From NCBI RefSeq assembly GCF_008153345.1, contig NZ_CP042818.1:2815001-2879000 (forward strand): DNA of 64,000 nucleotides, written 5' to 3'. Below the pieces are notes generated by a model that saw nothing but the letters and a program-made list of their open reading frames with translations, made no database searches and was not told the DNA's origin. Below are positions 33,466 to 41,465 of this stretch, one piece after another. Source of the stretch: Treponema phagedenis (GTDB lineage Bacteria > Spirochaetota > Spirochaetia > Treponematales > Treponemataceae). The position numbers were made by a program, and so were the translations under genes. How positions within the stretch are numbered: the stretch's first letter is position 1; the number at the start of each line of letters is the position of its first letter.

Positions 33466-34775
33466 TGCTTAGGATTTTTTTCGCCCAACTCCCGTACCTG
33501 ATTTTTCAACTTAGCTGCGTCCTTTGATTGCTTTGCAAGCCGAGCCGCCAAAAGCCGCGACAAAAAAATACCGTAATGAGGATATTCTTCAATCAGATGC
33601 ATAAATTGCATCTTAGGAATTGAAACAAGCGTTCCTTCTCCGATTGCAACAATGGTTGCGGATCGCTTATCATTTAAGAGAAACGCCATTTCTCCGATAA
33701 AAATATCTGCAGGTGTAAGCACTGACAAGAGTTTATTGTCTACGTACACCGCATATCTGCCGGAGCAAATATAAAATAAATGATTTGACTCTTCATTTTC
33801 TTTACACACAACCTGCATATGTTTAAATGTCAGCATTTTTTGTGATTTTAAAATTGCCGGTGTAAGGTTTGCTACGTTTTTTTGGTTTGGAATTTCAAAC
33901 GAAACCTCATTTCCAATATCATTATACCTAAGATTTTGTATAAAATTTTGAATAATTTTTATGCCCATGCCGTGCAAATCAGGTTTAAATTCAGCCTTAA
34001 GTCTTGATCGCCAATCAAACCCTTTTCCTTCATCTCGTATACTTATCTGAGTACGCTCGGGAGTAATATCATAGGTTATATACACCTTTTTTTTGCTTAT
34101 CTCAGGCTCCTTTTGTTTTATGGCGATAAGGTCCAGCATATTTTTTCCCTGACTGAGCCACGCTGTTTTTTCTTCATAACTGATATTGCAATTTCCATGC
34201 TCAATTGCATTCAGCAAAAGTTCCATCATTGCATTCTGGAAAGAGGTGCGCTCCGAATCATTTATTCTATTGGTATTATATAAATAAGTGCCAATTAAAC
34301 TGGTGTAAAAAATAATTTCAAACGGATCAGTATTGCTTATAAAATTACCGTGTTCATGTTCTTCAATACTATTATGCATTCCCCGGTTAAATAAAAAATG
34401 CTGATGTCTGTCGATAATTTTTATAATTTGCGAAGAGTGATTTTCAAAATCTTCACGAGTCGCTACAAATAAAAAATTCGGCTCTTTTTGTCTTTCAAGG
34501 GTCGCTTTTTCACTTGCGGTATTTGTGATAGCAATAACTCCGCCGAATAAAAGCCAAGGATCATCGGTTATAATTTTAAGACATGATTTTGCATCAACCG
34601 CAGGATCTCCGAAATCAATTATTTTGATTTCAGGCATTTCATATTTAAAAACGGAAACAGCTTCTTCATAAGAAGATAGTGTTTGAATAACAATATCCGA
34701 TTTCGTATTGCGGTATGCTTCTGTTACTGCTTGAATGGTTGACGGAACAGTGGTTACAATAGGAAATTTTTTCAT
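33459..34775 (-). CDS. Regulator: receiver-like, HATPase (anti-sigma-kinase type) and cyclic-nucleotide-binding-like domains
   Basis: From the ATG at 34775 (GAGGTG lies 7 nt upstream; a TTG further out is rejected) the protein has 438 residues. Residues 1-125 resemble a receiver domain with an Asp at 54 but a poorly conserved acidic pocket. Residues 150-295 are a GHKL ATPase with the N-box ELLLNAIEHGN (Asn189), G1 box DEGKGF (Asp248) and G2 GMG (269-271), as in RsbW/SpoIIAB-type kinases. Residues 305-415 are a cyclic-nucleotide-binding fold (FYICSGRYAVYVDNKLLSVLTPADIFIGEMAFLLNDKRSATIVA). It probably senses a small molecule and controls a partner by phosphorylation or sequestration; the partner is unknown. 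Confidence 0.82.
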   Translation of the reverse strand: MKKFPIVTTVPSTIQAVTEAYRNTKSDIVIQTLSSYEEAVSVFKYEMPEIKIIDFGDPAVDAKSCLKIITDDPWLLFGGVIAITNTASEKATLERQKEPNFLFVATREDFENHSSQIIKIIDRHQHFLFNRGMHNSIEEHEHGNFISNTDPFEIIFYTSLIGTYLYNTNRINDSERTSFQNAMMELLLNAIEHGNCNISYEEKTAWLSQGKNMLDLIAIKQKEPEISKKKVYITYDITPERTQISIRDEGKGFDWRSRLKAEFKPDLHGMGIKIIQNFIQNLRYNDIGNEVSFEIPNQKNVANLTPAILKSQKMLTFKHMQVVCKENEESNHLFYICSGRYAVYVDNKLLSVLTPADIFIGEMAFLLNDKRSATIVAIGEGTLVSIPKMQFMHLIEEYPHYGIFLSRLLAARLAKQSKDAAKLKNQVRELGEKNPKQN

Positions 34776-34892
34776 CGTTATACACCTCAAAAATATATAG
34801 ATTACTTGTAAAAAATTCTAAATAAGTTTTCAAGTAACTTCACTATACACAAATTTTCTACTCTTTCATATAGCCCGGTAAAAACATCGATA

Positions 34893-35140
34893 TAATTAAT
34901 GTAGCGTTTTTTTGATACCTCTATCCGTGTTTGATATATCGTAAACAATTTTATAAAAAAGAGTCCAACGGTTTGGTTTTGACGCCCATGTCAAAACCAA
35001 ACCTTGCGAGTTTTAAAGCTTTGCAAATAGTCTTGCTTTAAAACGTCGCTGCTGCTTGGAACCACGGGCGTCCGTGCCCGTTCTGAGTTTTGACAACGGT
35101 GAGTACACTTACCATAGGGATGCTGAAGCCGCAAAACCAT
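34893..35140 (-). repeat. Composite palindromic element, copy 8
   Basis: In minus orientation the right end is at about 34897-34917 (TAGCGTTTTTTTGATACC on the plus strand). It is followed by AAACAATTTTATAAAAAAGAG, TTTTGAC/GTCAAAA, GTTTTAAAGC..GCTTTAAAAC, ACGGGC/GCCCGT and CTTACCATAGGGATGC. The left terminal motif is not recognisable. At 35165-35230 a GC-rich AAGGGCT/AGCCCTT cluster follows. Confidence 0.68.
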
Positions 35141-35245
35141 TACTGTCAATATACTGAACTGATATTGACATTTCCAGATGCATTAAGGGCTTGGACAGCC
35201 CTTAGACCTGCTTATGCTTCGCATTAAGGGGTGTGCTACGTATGC

Positions 35246-35416
35246 AATTAAATTTATGCCTGGCATAATTAAATTTACGCCTGACATAATTGGATTTATG
35301 CCTGACATAATTAGATTTATGCCTGACATAATTAGATTTATGCCTGACATAATTAGATTTATGCCTGACATAATTAGATTATGTCTGGCATAATTAGATT
35401 TACGCCTGACATAATC
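35246..35416. repeat. Eight-copy 21-bp tandem array of palindromic units
   Basis: Units based on ATAATTAGATTTATGCCTGAC recur with the GCCTG core at 35258, 35279, 35300, 35321, 35342, 35363, 35383 and 35404. All steps are 21 bp except one 20-bp step. Every unit contains TTATGnnnnnCATAA, and two are nearly perfect 15-bp palindromes (TTATGCCTGGCATAA). The minus strand is open through most of it (heptapeptide MSGINLI), but the 20-bp unit shifts frame and there is no start site, so I regard the array as non-coding. It lies about 100 bp downstream of the broken surface lipoprotein gene. Confidence 0.85.
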
Positions 35417-35518
35417 CAGTTGGTTACGAGGTTGTCGGAAGTTTGTGTCGGAGGGTAAAAAAATTACAAGGCCGGTGCAGTGCACCGACCTTGCAAAAGC
35501 TGTACCGGTTTGGTGGAA

Positions 35519-37495
35519 TTATGGAATGGTTTGCAATTTGCCGTCTTCGCCTATTGTATATTTGGTTGGCGGAGATGTCGTTGAATTGGGAGTAACCGTG
35601 AATTTGGTATAATTGGTTTTGATATCTTCGCCTCCATCATCGCTAAGCACTTGTACGCTGTTACCATACATTTTCGGTGTAATTTGAGCAACAGGATTTT
35701 TTGTTAAGTTTTCGTTCTTATCAATATAAATGGTTTCAGTGTCACTTAAATACACGTCATTGGCGTCAGTAAGAGTTCGACTACTGCCGAATGTTCCGAT
35801 TTGCACATTCCCCTTGATTTTAAATGGTGTAGAATTTAAATTACCAACATAGACTCCTGTACCTGATCTATCTGAGACGGTGCCTGCAGTTAGCTCATTT
35901 TCTGTGATGGAAGAGTTGCCTTCCAGTATAAAAAAATTGTCAGTGCCACTTGAGTTTCTTATAAGAATTCCTCCTCCTTTTTTATCAGCTTTGCATTTAG
36001 TTACCGTAAGATTTGTTGCAGTTCCTTTTCCTTCGTTAAAGAAAATGCCCCCTCCGTCTGTTTTCGCCACACATTCTTTTATCTCAACGTTTGCTAGAGT
36101 GAGGGTTTCTTTTGAAGCAAAGTAAATGCCGCCGCCATCTTTTATCGCATTGTTTCCGCTGATAGAGCCGTTTTCCATAGTGAAACTTCCTCCCTTCTCT
36201 ACGACTGTTCCCTCTTTCACATACACACCGCCGCCGTTTCCGCCACTGGAGTCGTCTCTGGTAACTTTGTTGTTGGAAATGCTGCCACCGTTCATAGTAA
36301 AGCTGCTTTTCATTCCTATGTATACCCCGCCGCCATTGCATGCCGAACCAGTAGCTCCGATACTACCTGCCTCACAGTTTAGTATATTTAAGTTTGTTAG
36401 TGTAACGGTACCGCCTGCTGCTAAAGAATCTCCGCTTACCTTTATACCGCCTCCCTCTGAACGTACCTTACAGCTTTCTATTCTTAGGTTGTCAGCTTTT
36501 AAAGTAGCTCCATTATATATATAAATGCCGCCGCCATTTTCGCCTTCGCAACCGCTAATTGTTGTGTCGTTTATTGTAACGGTAATTTTATCTCTCATAT
36601 AAATGCCGCCACCATCCGGGCAGTAGAAAGCGTTGTGTCTTTTACAATCTTTTATTGTGGAATTTTTTATGGTTGCAGTTGTAAGTGCTGTTCCTTCCAA
36701 ATATATTCCGCCGCCGGGTCCTCCGATTTTAGTATTACACTCATTTATTGTGCAACTGTTTAGAATACATTGCTTATCGCTTTTAAAATATATGCCGCCG
36801 CCACTATTGCTTGCCGTGCATTTTTTTATCTCAACCGTGTTCATGGAAAGAGAGCCGTTCATTAGATAAACACCGCCGCCATATCCGGTCTCGTTACAGT
36901 TTTGTATGGTAACGTTGTTTAGGGTGAGCGTTTTGTTTGAGTCAAAGTAAATGCCGCCGCCACTATTGCTTGCCGTGCATTTTTTTATCTCAACCGTGTT
37001 CATGGAAAGAGAGCCGTTCATTAGATAAACACCGCCGCCATATCCGGTCGCGTTACAGTTTTGTATGGTAACGTTGTTTAGGGTGAGCGTTTTGTTTGAG
37101 TCAAAGTAAATGCCGCCGCCGTTCTGCGGAAAAGTGGAGATACCGCTTCCATCTATTATAAGGTCTTCGATGGTTAATGTTATATTGTTATCATTGCCGG
37201 TATTAAATCCCGCATGGATGGCAGGCTTTGAAGCAGTTGTATTTTTTATACAAGCACCGGACAATCCCTTAAATTTGATGTGGGCATTATTAGCTTCTCC
37301 GGTATTCAAAAAAAATCCTTTTACTTCTCCATCAATATAAATAGTAATTTCCTGCCCTATGCCTAATGTTTTGCAGTGCGCCCAAGCTTTGTTCAGCGTA
37401 AGAAATGGTTTGGCAATGGTACCGTTACCCTTAGTGTCATCACCTGCCACATTTAATATGTTTTTTGCAACATCATCGGACGTTTGCAACATCAT
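35519..37495 (-). pseudogene. Beta-helix part of a disrupted surface lipoprotein
   Basis: This open frame encodes 658 residues with at least a dozen GGGIY/GGGVY turns (for example NGGGIYFDSNKTLTLNNVTIQNC), the pattern of right-handed parallel beta-helix proteins and polymorphic outer-membrane-protein repeats. It has no signal peptide and no ribosome-binding site. Its first residues (SDDVAKNILNV) continue, after a frameshift, the last residues of the lipoprotein fragment at 37740-38522 (ASDDVA). The two pieces were therefore most likely one gene encoding about 910 residues. Net insertion of 19+267 bp now leaves this part out of frame. It could be a dead gene or a phase-off variant. The C-terminus ends in TIGEDGKLQTIP with no anchor. 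Confidence 0.8.
36792..37109. repeat. Two tandem 159-bp units inside the beta-helix gene
   Basis: Copies at 36792-36950 and 36951-37109 are nearly identical (53 codons each, encoding NNVTIQNCNxTGYGGGVYL and following) and differ at very few bases, with NET versus NAT in the product. A partial third copy begins at 37110. As the length is a multiple of three, gain or loss of a unit would keep the frame and change the length of the helix. Confidence 0.85.
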
Positions 37496-37854
37496 CGGAC
37501 GCTACAAAAACATCGGTTATTTTTATAAGGTTGGTATTTGTTATCGTGAGTGTTTCACCCATGCTGGTGCCGTCGTCTTTGTACCAATTACTTCTCCATC
37601 AATATAAATAGTAATTTCCTGCCCTATGCCTAATGTTTTGCAGTGCGCCCAAGCTTTGTTCAGCGTAAGAAATGGTTTGGCAATGGTACCGTTACCCTTA
37701 GTGTCATCACCTGCCACATTTAATATGTTTTTTGCAACATCATCGGACGTTTGCAACATCATCGGACGCTACAAAAACATCGGTTATTTTTATAAGGTTG
37801 GTATTTGTTATCGTGAGTGTTTCACCCATGCTGGTGCCGTCGTCTTTGTACCAA
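37321..37854. repeat. Perfect 267-bp tandem duplication, each copy with a 19-bp internal duplication
   Basis: Bases 37321-37587 and 37588-37854 are identical by eye. Each contains TGCAACATCATCGGACG twice, 19 bp apart (starts 37466/37485 and 37733/37752). Because 19 is not a multiple of three, each copy shifts the frame. Removing one 19-bp unit and one 267-bp copy joins the lipoprotein and beta-helix frames as VASDDVAKNILNV. A 73-residue frame at 37541-37762 is the middle relic of this rearrangement. Confidence 0.9.
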
Positions 37855-38522
37855 GTATTTGTTTTCATGCCGGGGTATACCACTATGCCGTTTGCAAGGT
37901 ATTTGCCGATTATTGTGCCTCCCTGTTTAACCGTGAATACCGCCGTGTGGATACCGGGTGTTGCATTATCAACCTTAAATGTCCATGTGCCGGAGGGGCT
38001 TTGTTCAACTTTTTGCAAGTTAGGATCAGGATCATTGCCGTCATAGGATTCAAGTTCCAGTGTATTGCCAACGCTGCCTATGTTGATTTTTAATGCAATA
38101 GAGCCGTTTCCTGAACCGACCGGCTTTAGGGGTACAAAAACCGTGCCAGCTGCCGAGGGTGTAATTGTTGCGCTGCCTTCCATGAGCTTATCGCCGCCCA
38201 TTTCTGCCGCATACGCGGTAAGGGTAATAGTCCATGTAACGCCGTTTTTAAGCGGTAAAAGTATTTCACCCGCCTTTTTTCGCCCTTCCGAGGTAACTTC
38301 GGGTTCGCCTGCCGCTGCAGCCTTTGCCTCATAGTACCAGTTAGCGGATGAAGACAGCTCTGACGGGTACGCCGACCGCGCGGGGCTTCCCACTTGTATG
38401 CGTATAATGCTTACATCGTCCGCAGGGCTTTCCCCGCCGCCCTTCACCGGATTATTGCAACCGCCAAGCACAAGCGCAATAAGCGCTAAAGTCGATACAA
38501 TTAATTGTTTTTTTATAGTCAT
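37740..38522 (-). CDS. Surface lipoprotein, N-terminal fragment of the disrupted gene
   Basis: The 260-residue frame begins with a good ribosome-binding site (AAGGAGGG) and a lipoprotein signal (ALIALVLGGC, Cys22). A Ser/Gly linker follows, then beta-rich domains (WYYEAKAAAAGEPEVTSEGRKKAGEILLPLKNGVTWTITLTAYA, GTWTFKVDNATPGIHTAVFTVKQGGTIIGKYLANGIVVYPGMKTNTWY). Similar repeated domains occur in treponemal surface lipoproteins. It stops shortly after VASDDVA because of a 19-bp duplication. It may still be made as a short lipoprotein. It follows the next lipoprotein gene after 100 nt, in the same direction. Confidence 0.75.
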   Translation of the reverse strand: MTIKKQLIVSTLALIALVLGGCNNPVKGGGESPADDVSIIRIQVGSPARSAYPSELSSSANWYYEAKAAAAGEPEVTSEGRKKAGEILLPLKNGVTWTITLTAYAAEMGGDKLMEGSATITPSAAGTVFVPLKPVGSGNGSIALKINIGSVGNTLELESYDGNDPDPNLQKVEQSPSGTWTFKVDNATPGIHTAVFTVKQGGTIIGKYLANGIVVYPGMKTNTWYKDDGTSMGETLTITNTNLIKITDVFVASDDVANVR

Positions 38523-38622
38523 TCTTTTTCCCTCCTTACATTATGGGGTGTAGCTTTTTATTTTATTTTGCGGATAATCTGAGCCCTTTACTTTTGCCGC
38601 TATTGAATCAGGGGCATTAAAA

Positions 38623-40197
38623 TTAAGTGGATTTTCCGGAACCCACACTATAAAAGAAGGTTCTCGTGCTGCTTTGGGTAAAGCCCTGAGCCGTTGCATA
38701 CACTTCAAGCTTGTAGCTCTTGTTTTGCTCAAGTGTTATGCCGTCGGCAGATATGGTTGCAAAGCTGCCGGCGGGCGTTGTCCCTTCGGTCAAGCGGTAG
38801 AACACTGTTGCACCGTGTGTTACACAGGAAGCGGTCAGGGTTACTCTTGTGTTTCCGATGTTGGGGTACAGTTTTATCGGAGACGTTGTCGAACTGCCGT
38901 CAGCATTTACATCGCCGGTGCCTGACCTAAGCGTCATTACTACGGAGGCACAAACGTCTGCGGGGTCTATTTTGTAATAGAAGGTTCTTGTCTCGCTATC
39001 CGTAAAGCCGTCAGCGGTTGCGTATACTTCAAGCTTGTAGCTCTTGTTTTGCTCAAGCGCTATATCGCAGGGGCTGTTTGTTTCCTTAGCGATACCTGCG
39101 AATGTTGCCGGCAATTCGGTTAGCGTATAATGTATTTTTGCACCCGGTGTTCCGGAAGAAGCGGTAAGCGTAACTCCCGGCTGCCCGGCAGCTGTTCTAA
39201 GCTGTATAGGATCTGCCGCCGTGCTGCCGTCCGCATTTACAGTACCGCTTAGTACTGTACCCGTATCGGGTTTAAGCGCAATTTGTGCCGCTTGAGCTTT
39301 TTTTTGCGTAATACTGCCGGTTGTTTTTGCGGATTTTAAGCCTTTTAAATCGGTAAGATAAAAACTGTATCCGGTAACACCTTGCCCTGAGCGTACCTGA
39401 ATACCGGTATTGTAAAAAAGCATCCAGTTCCGTGCCGGTATTTCTTTAGAAGTTGAATCCATTTTCTCAACATCAGCGCGGGTAATAAAAGATTCCGAAC
39501 TCGGCTTTTTAAAATCATCGTTTTCCACCCCAAGCCCGTATGACTCTTCTTTTGTACCGCTATTCACAATAATTTTTGCAACATCCTTATGCATAAGTTC
39601 CCCGTTCATAAGCTGATCCGCCATTTCGGGAACTTCCAGATAAAACGCATAATACGAAGGAGAACCTGTGGTTTTGCACAAACCTTTTTCGCCTATTTCA
39701 GGCGGCGGCGTATTGCACCGCAGCTTAAAAGAGTGGGATTCTGCAAACTTGCGCCCGGTAGAATCATACAGGGTAATAGTCGCCCCAAGATCAGTCCGAC
39801 CATACTCATTTTTTTGTAAAAAATCTTTTTTATAGGTAAGCCTTAAATTGTTAGCGTCTATTTGCTCAAGCGTATAATCGGTTCCTAGCTGCGGCTGCGT
39901 CGGTGTGTCAAAAACAATAATATCCTGCGGAGCGGACGCAGCGCTCGGCATGATAAACGTATACGATTGAGGATCACGCACCTTTAAGGTCAGCACCGCA
40001 TCCGCTTTTGAATGCACCGAAGGAACAGTTTCGGCATCGGCAACAAAAGTAAAATCCGCCTGAGTTACCATTGCCTGCTGCGTCCAATAGGCGAAATCCG
40101 TCTCAATATCCGCCCTAAACTGATTACAACTTACAAGCTCCGCCGCAAACAAACTCACCGTAAGCATTTTTAACACTATTCTGAAAGGATTTTGCAT
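38623..40197 (-). CDS. Treponemal lipoprotein with chitobiase/hexosaminidase C-terminal-like repeats
   Basis: I place the start at 40197, where GGGGAG precedes an ATG and the lipobox LVSC (Cys24) follows a normal signal; the frame is open a further 30 codons upstream. The 524-residue product has beta-rich N-terminal domains and two C-terminal repeats (PIQLRTAAGQPGVTLTASSGTPGAKIHYTLTE..., PIKLYPNIGNTRVTLTASCVTHGATVFYRLTE...). Each ends in LEQNKSYKLEVYATAxGFTxSxTRTFFY, as in chitobiase C-terminal-type domains. It ends YSVGSGKST. A second frame open to 38541 continues WVPENPLNFNAPDSIAAKV, so a 2-nt deletion near 38645 may have shortened it. It should be anchored at the cell surface or in the periplasm. 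Its ligand is unknown. Confidence 0.72.
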   Translation of the reverse strand: MQNPFRIVLKMLTVSLFAAELVSCNQFRADIETDFAYWTQQAMVTQADFTFVADAETVPSVHSKADAVLTLKVRDPQSYTFIMPSAASAPQDIIVFDTPTQPQLGTDYTLEQIDANNLRLTYKKDFLQKNEYGRTDLGATITLYDSTGRKFAESHSFKLRCNTPPPEIGEKGLCKTTGSPSYYAFYLEVPEMADQLMNGELMHKDVAKIIVNSGTKEESYGLGVENDDFKKPSSESFITRADVEKMDSTSKEIPARNWMLFYNTGIQVRSGQGVTGYSFYLTDLKGLKSAKTTGSITQKKAQAAQIALKPDTGTVLSGTVNADGSTAADPIQLRTAAGQPGVTLTASSGTPGAKIHYTLTELPATFAGIAKETNSPCDIALEQNKSYKLEVYATADGFTDSETRTFYYKIDPADVCASVVMTLRSGTGDVNADGSSTTSPIKLYPNIGNTRVTLTASCVTHGATVFYRLTEGTTPAGSFATISADGITLEQNKSYKLEVYATAQGFTQSSTRTFFYSVGSGKST

Positions 40198-40607
40198 TTG
40201 AATTCTCCCCGTAAAACGTTTTTTCAATGTGCTTAAAGGCTCCGCCCACACACAAGGCGGCGTATCGAACCGCCGCACCTCATACATATCTAAAAACCAT
40301 CAGACTTTTCCATCCCAATACGCCGCCAAAAACACCGCCGGCGAAAAGTCCGAATACCGAATGATACTACTTTTAGTATATATCAAAAACAAGGATATTT
40401 CAACGTATAAAAAACAATTTACCGGGCATTACCGTATGGCACAAGAGGCGTCTGCCATTATGTAGGCAGATCGGCTGCCCACCCTGAAGGGTTGAGTGTC
40501 TACCTTTATAGAGATGGATTGCTCCCCCGCTTTTGAAAACTGCTCGTTTTACCGCATTGAAATCACAAGTGTGGCATTATTTTACCGTTCTCAATACCTG
40601 CCGCCGA
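40198..40607. other. Gap with no recognised gene between the lipoprotein and tRNA-binding genes
   Basis: The stretch contains the Shine-Dalgarno and leader of the minus-strand lipoprotein (to about 40215) and G+C-rich short inverted repeats around 40310-40360 (CGCCG-rich). I see no coding signal, repeat-family module or RNA gene in the remainder. Confidence 0.5.
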
Positions 40608-40652
40608 TTCACACATATGGGTGTGAGGTGTTCACACGTATGGGTGTGAGGT
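40608..40652 (+). promoter_or_regulatory. Tandem TGTGA/TCACA palindromes upstream of the tRNA-binding gene
   Basis: Two 23-bp direct repeats (TTCACACRTATGGGTGTGAGG at 40608 and 40631) are each palindromic (TCACAC-N6-GTGTGA). The junction forms GTGTGA-N5-TCACAC at about 40621-40637. The half-sites resemble those of the CRP/FNR family. The pair lies about 40 nt upstream of the promoter at 40690, suitable for an activator. Confidence 0.55.
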
Positions 40653-40689
40653 TCAACAAACCCTTTCTCACACACAAACGCTTTTATCC

Positions 40690-40718
40690 TTGCATGAATG
40701 TTCCTTTTTGTTTATCAT
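40690..40718 (+). promoter_or_regulatory. Promoter of the tRNA-binding gene (leaderless start)
   Basis: TTGCAT (40690-40695), 17 nt, TATCAT (40713-40718), then 7 nt to the ATG at 40726. It rules out the in-frame upstream ATG at 40690, which is part of the -35 box. Confidence 0.6.
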
Positions 40719-40725
40719 ACCACAT

Positions 40726-41073
40726 ATGAGTGAAATAAAAGAAATAATACAATACGATGACTTTGCAAAACTGCAAATGAAAACAGGTAAAGTTTTGGAA
40801 TGCATAAAAGCCGAAAATTCAGATAAACTTTATATTCTACAAGTTGACATCGGCGAAGAAAAACCGCGCCAAATTGTTTCGAGTTTGGTGGACTATTACA
40901 CGGCGGAAGAACTTGTCGGTAAGGAAATTATCGTGCTGGCAAATTTAAAACCCGCAAAAATGCGCGGACATATTTCTGAAGGGATGCTTCTGTGCGCAGA
41001 ATCCCCGGACGGCAAAACTTGCGTACTTTTAAAACCTGAAACTTCCGTTCCGAACGGTACTGACATCACCTAA
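40726..41073 (+). CDS. tRNA-binding (EMAP/MetG C-terminal-like) domain protein
   Basis: The 115-residue protein is a single OB-fold tRNA-binding domain like the C-terminal part of bacterial methionyl-tRNA synthetase, CsaA and Trbp111. The block FAKLQMKTGKVLECIKAENSDKLYILQVDIGEEKPRQIVSSL is followed by ELVGKEIIVLANLKPAKMRGHISEGMLLCAES, both diagnostic. It probably binds tRNA or acts as a chaperone as a stand-alone dimer; it may also serve a MetRS lacking its own C-terminal domain. The start is placed 7 nt after the -10 box with no Shine-Dalgarno sequence. Confidence 0.88.
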   Translation: MSEIKEIIQYDDFAKLQMKTGKVLECIKAENSDKLYILQVDIGEEKPRQIVSSLVDYYTAEELVGKEIIVLANLKPAKMRGHISEGMLLCAESPDGKTCVLLKPETSVPNGTDIT

Positions 41074-41084
41074 AAAACCTGCCC

Positions 41085-41310
41085 ACAGAAGAAAACTCGT
41101 AGGCGAAGTCTTGGCAATCGTACGTTCACTTCGCCTATGAGTGTAAAAACCTTGCAAAATGCCTTGCTTTAAAACATCGCTTCTGTTTGAAACCACCGCC
41201 GTCCGTGTCGGTTCTGAAATTTACATCTCTCTGGTACAGAGGTCAGGATCGCGGCGAAGCATCGGCAGGTTTAAGGGCTGCCTAAGCCCTTAATGCAACG
41301 CATGGGGGTG
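41085..41310. repeat. Composite element, copy 9 (partial), with GC-rich cluster
   Basis: AACTCGTAGGCGAAG..CTTCGCC, GCTTTAAAAC, CCACCGCCGTCCG..CGGTTCTG and AAATTTACATCTCTCTGGTACAG (also near 27359) are recognisable. They are followed by AAGGGCT/AGCCCTT at about 41270-41290. Terminal motifs are absent. The gap 41311-41465 shows nothing further. Confidence 0.6.
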
Positions 41311-41465
41311 CCGGAATAACAAGTTTGCCGTTTGTGGTATGCAGCAGCAAGCTTTGAGTGGACGAACGAAAAGCCTTGCTCGAGTAAAGCAGAAAAGGCA
41401 AACTTTTATGGAGGCAGGGGGCTTGCCCCCTCCATACTTTAAAAGAGAAAAAGCGGTTTTAAGTT

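Noticed and set aside
35246-35416. Possible CRISPR array
   Set aside because: The 21-bp units follow each other with no unique spacers, so it is a simple tandem array.
35183-35485. Minus-strand open frame with MSGINLI repeats
   Set aside because: There is no ribosome-binding site. The frame depends on the tandem repeat, one unit is 20 bp and shifts the phase, and the flanks are intergenic repeat sequence.
37541-37762. 73-codon frame in the duplicated region
   Set aside because: It begins inside the 19-bp repeat and crosses the duplication junction out of frame (ends GTKTTAPAWVKHSR), so it is a by-product of the rearrangement.
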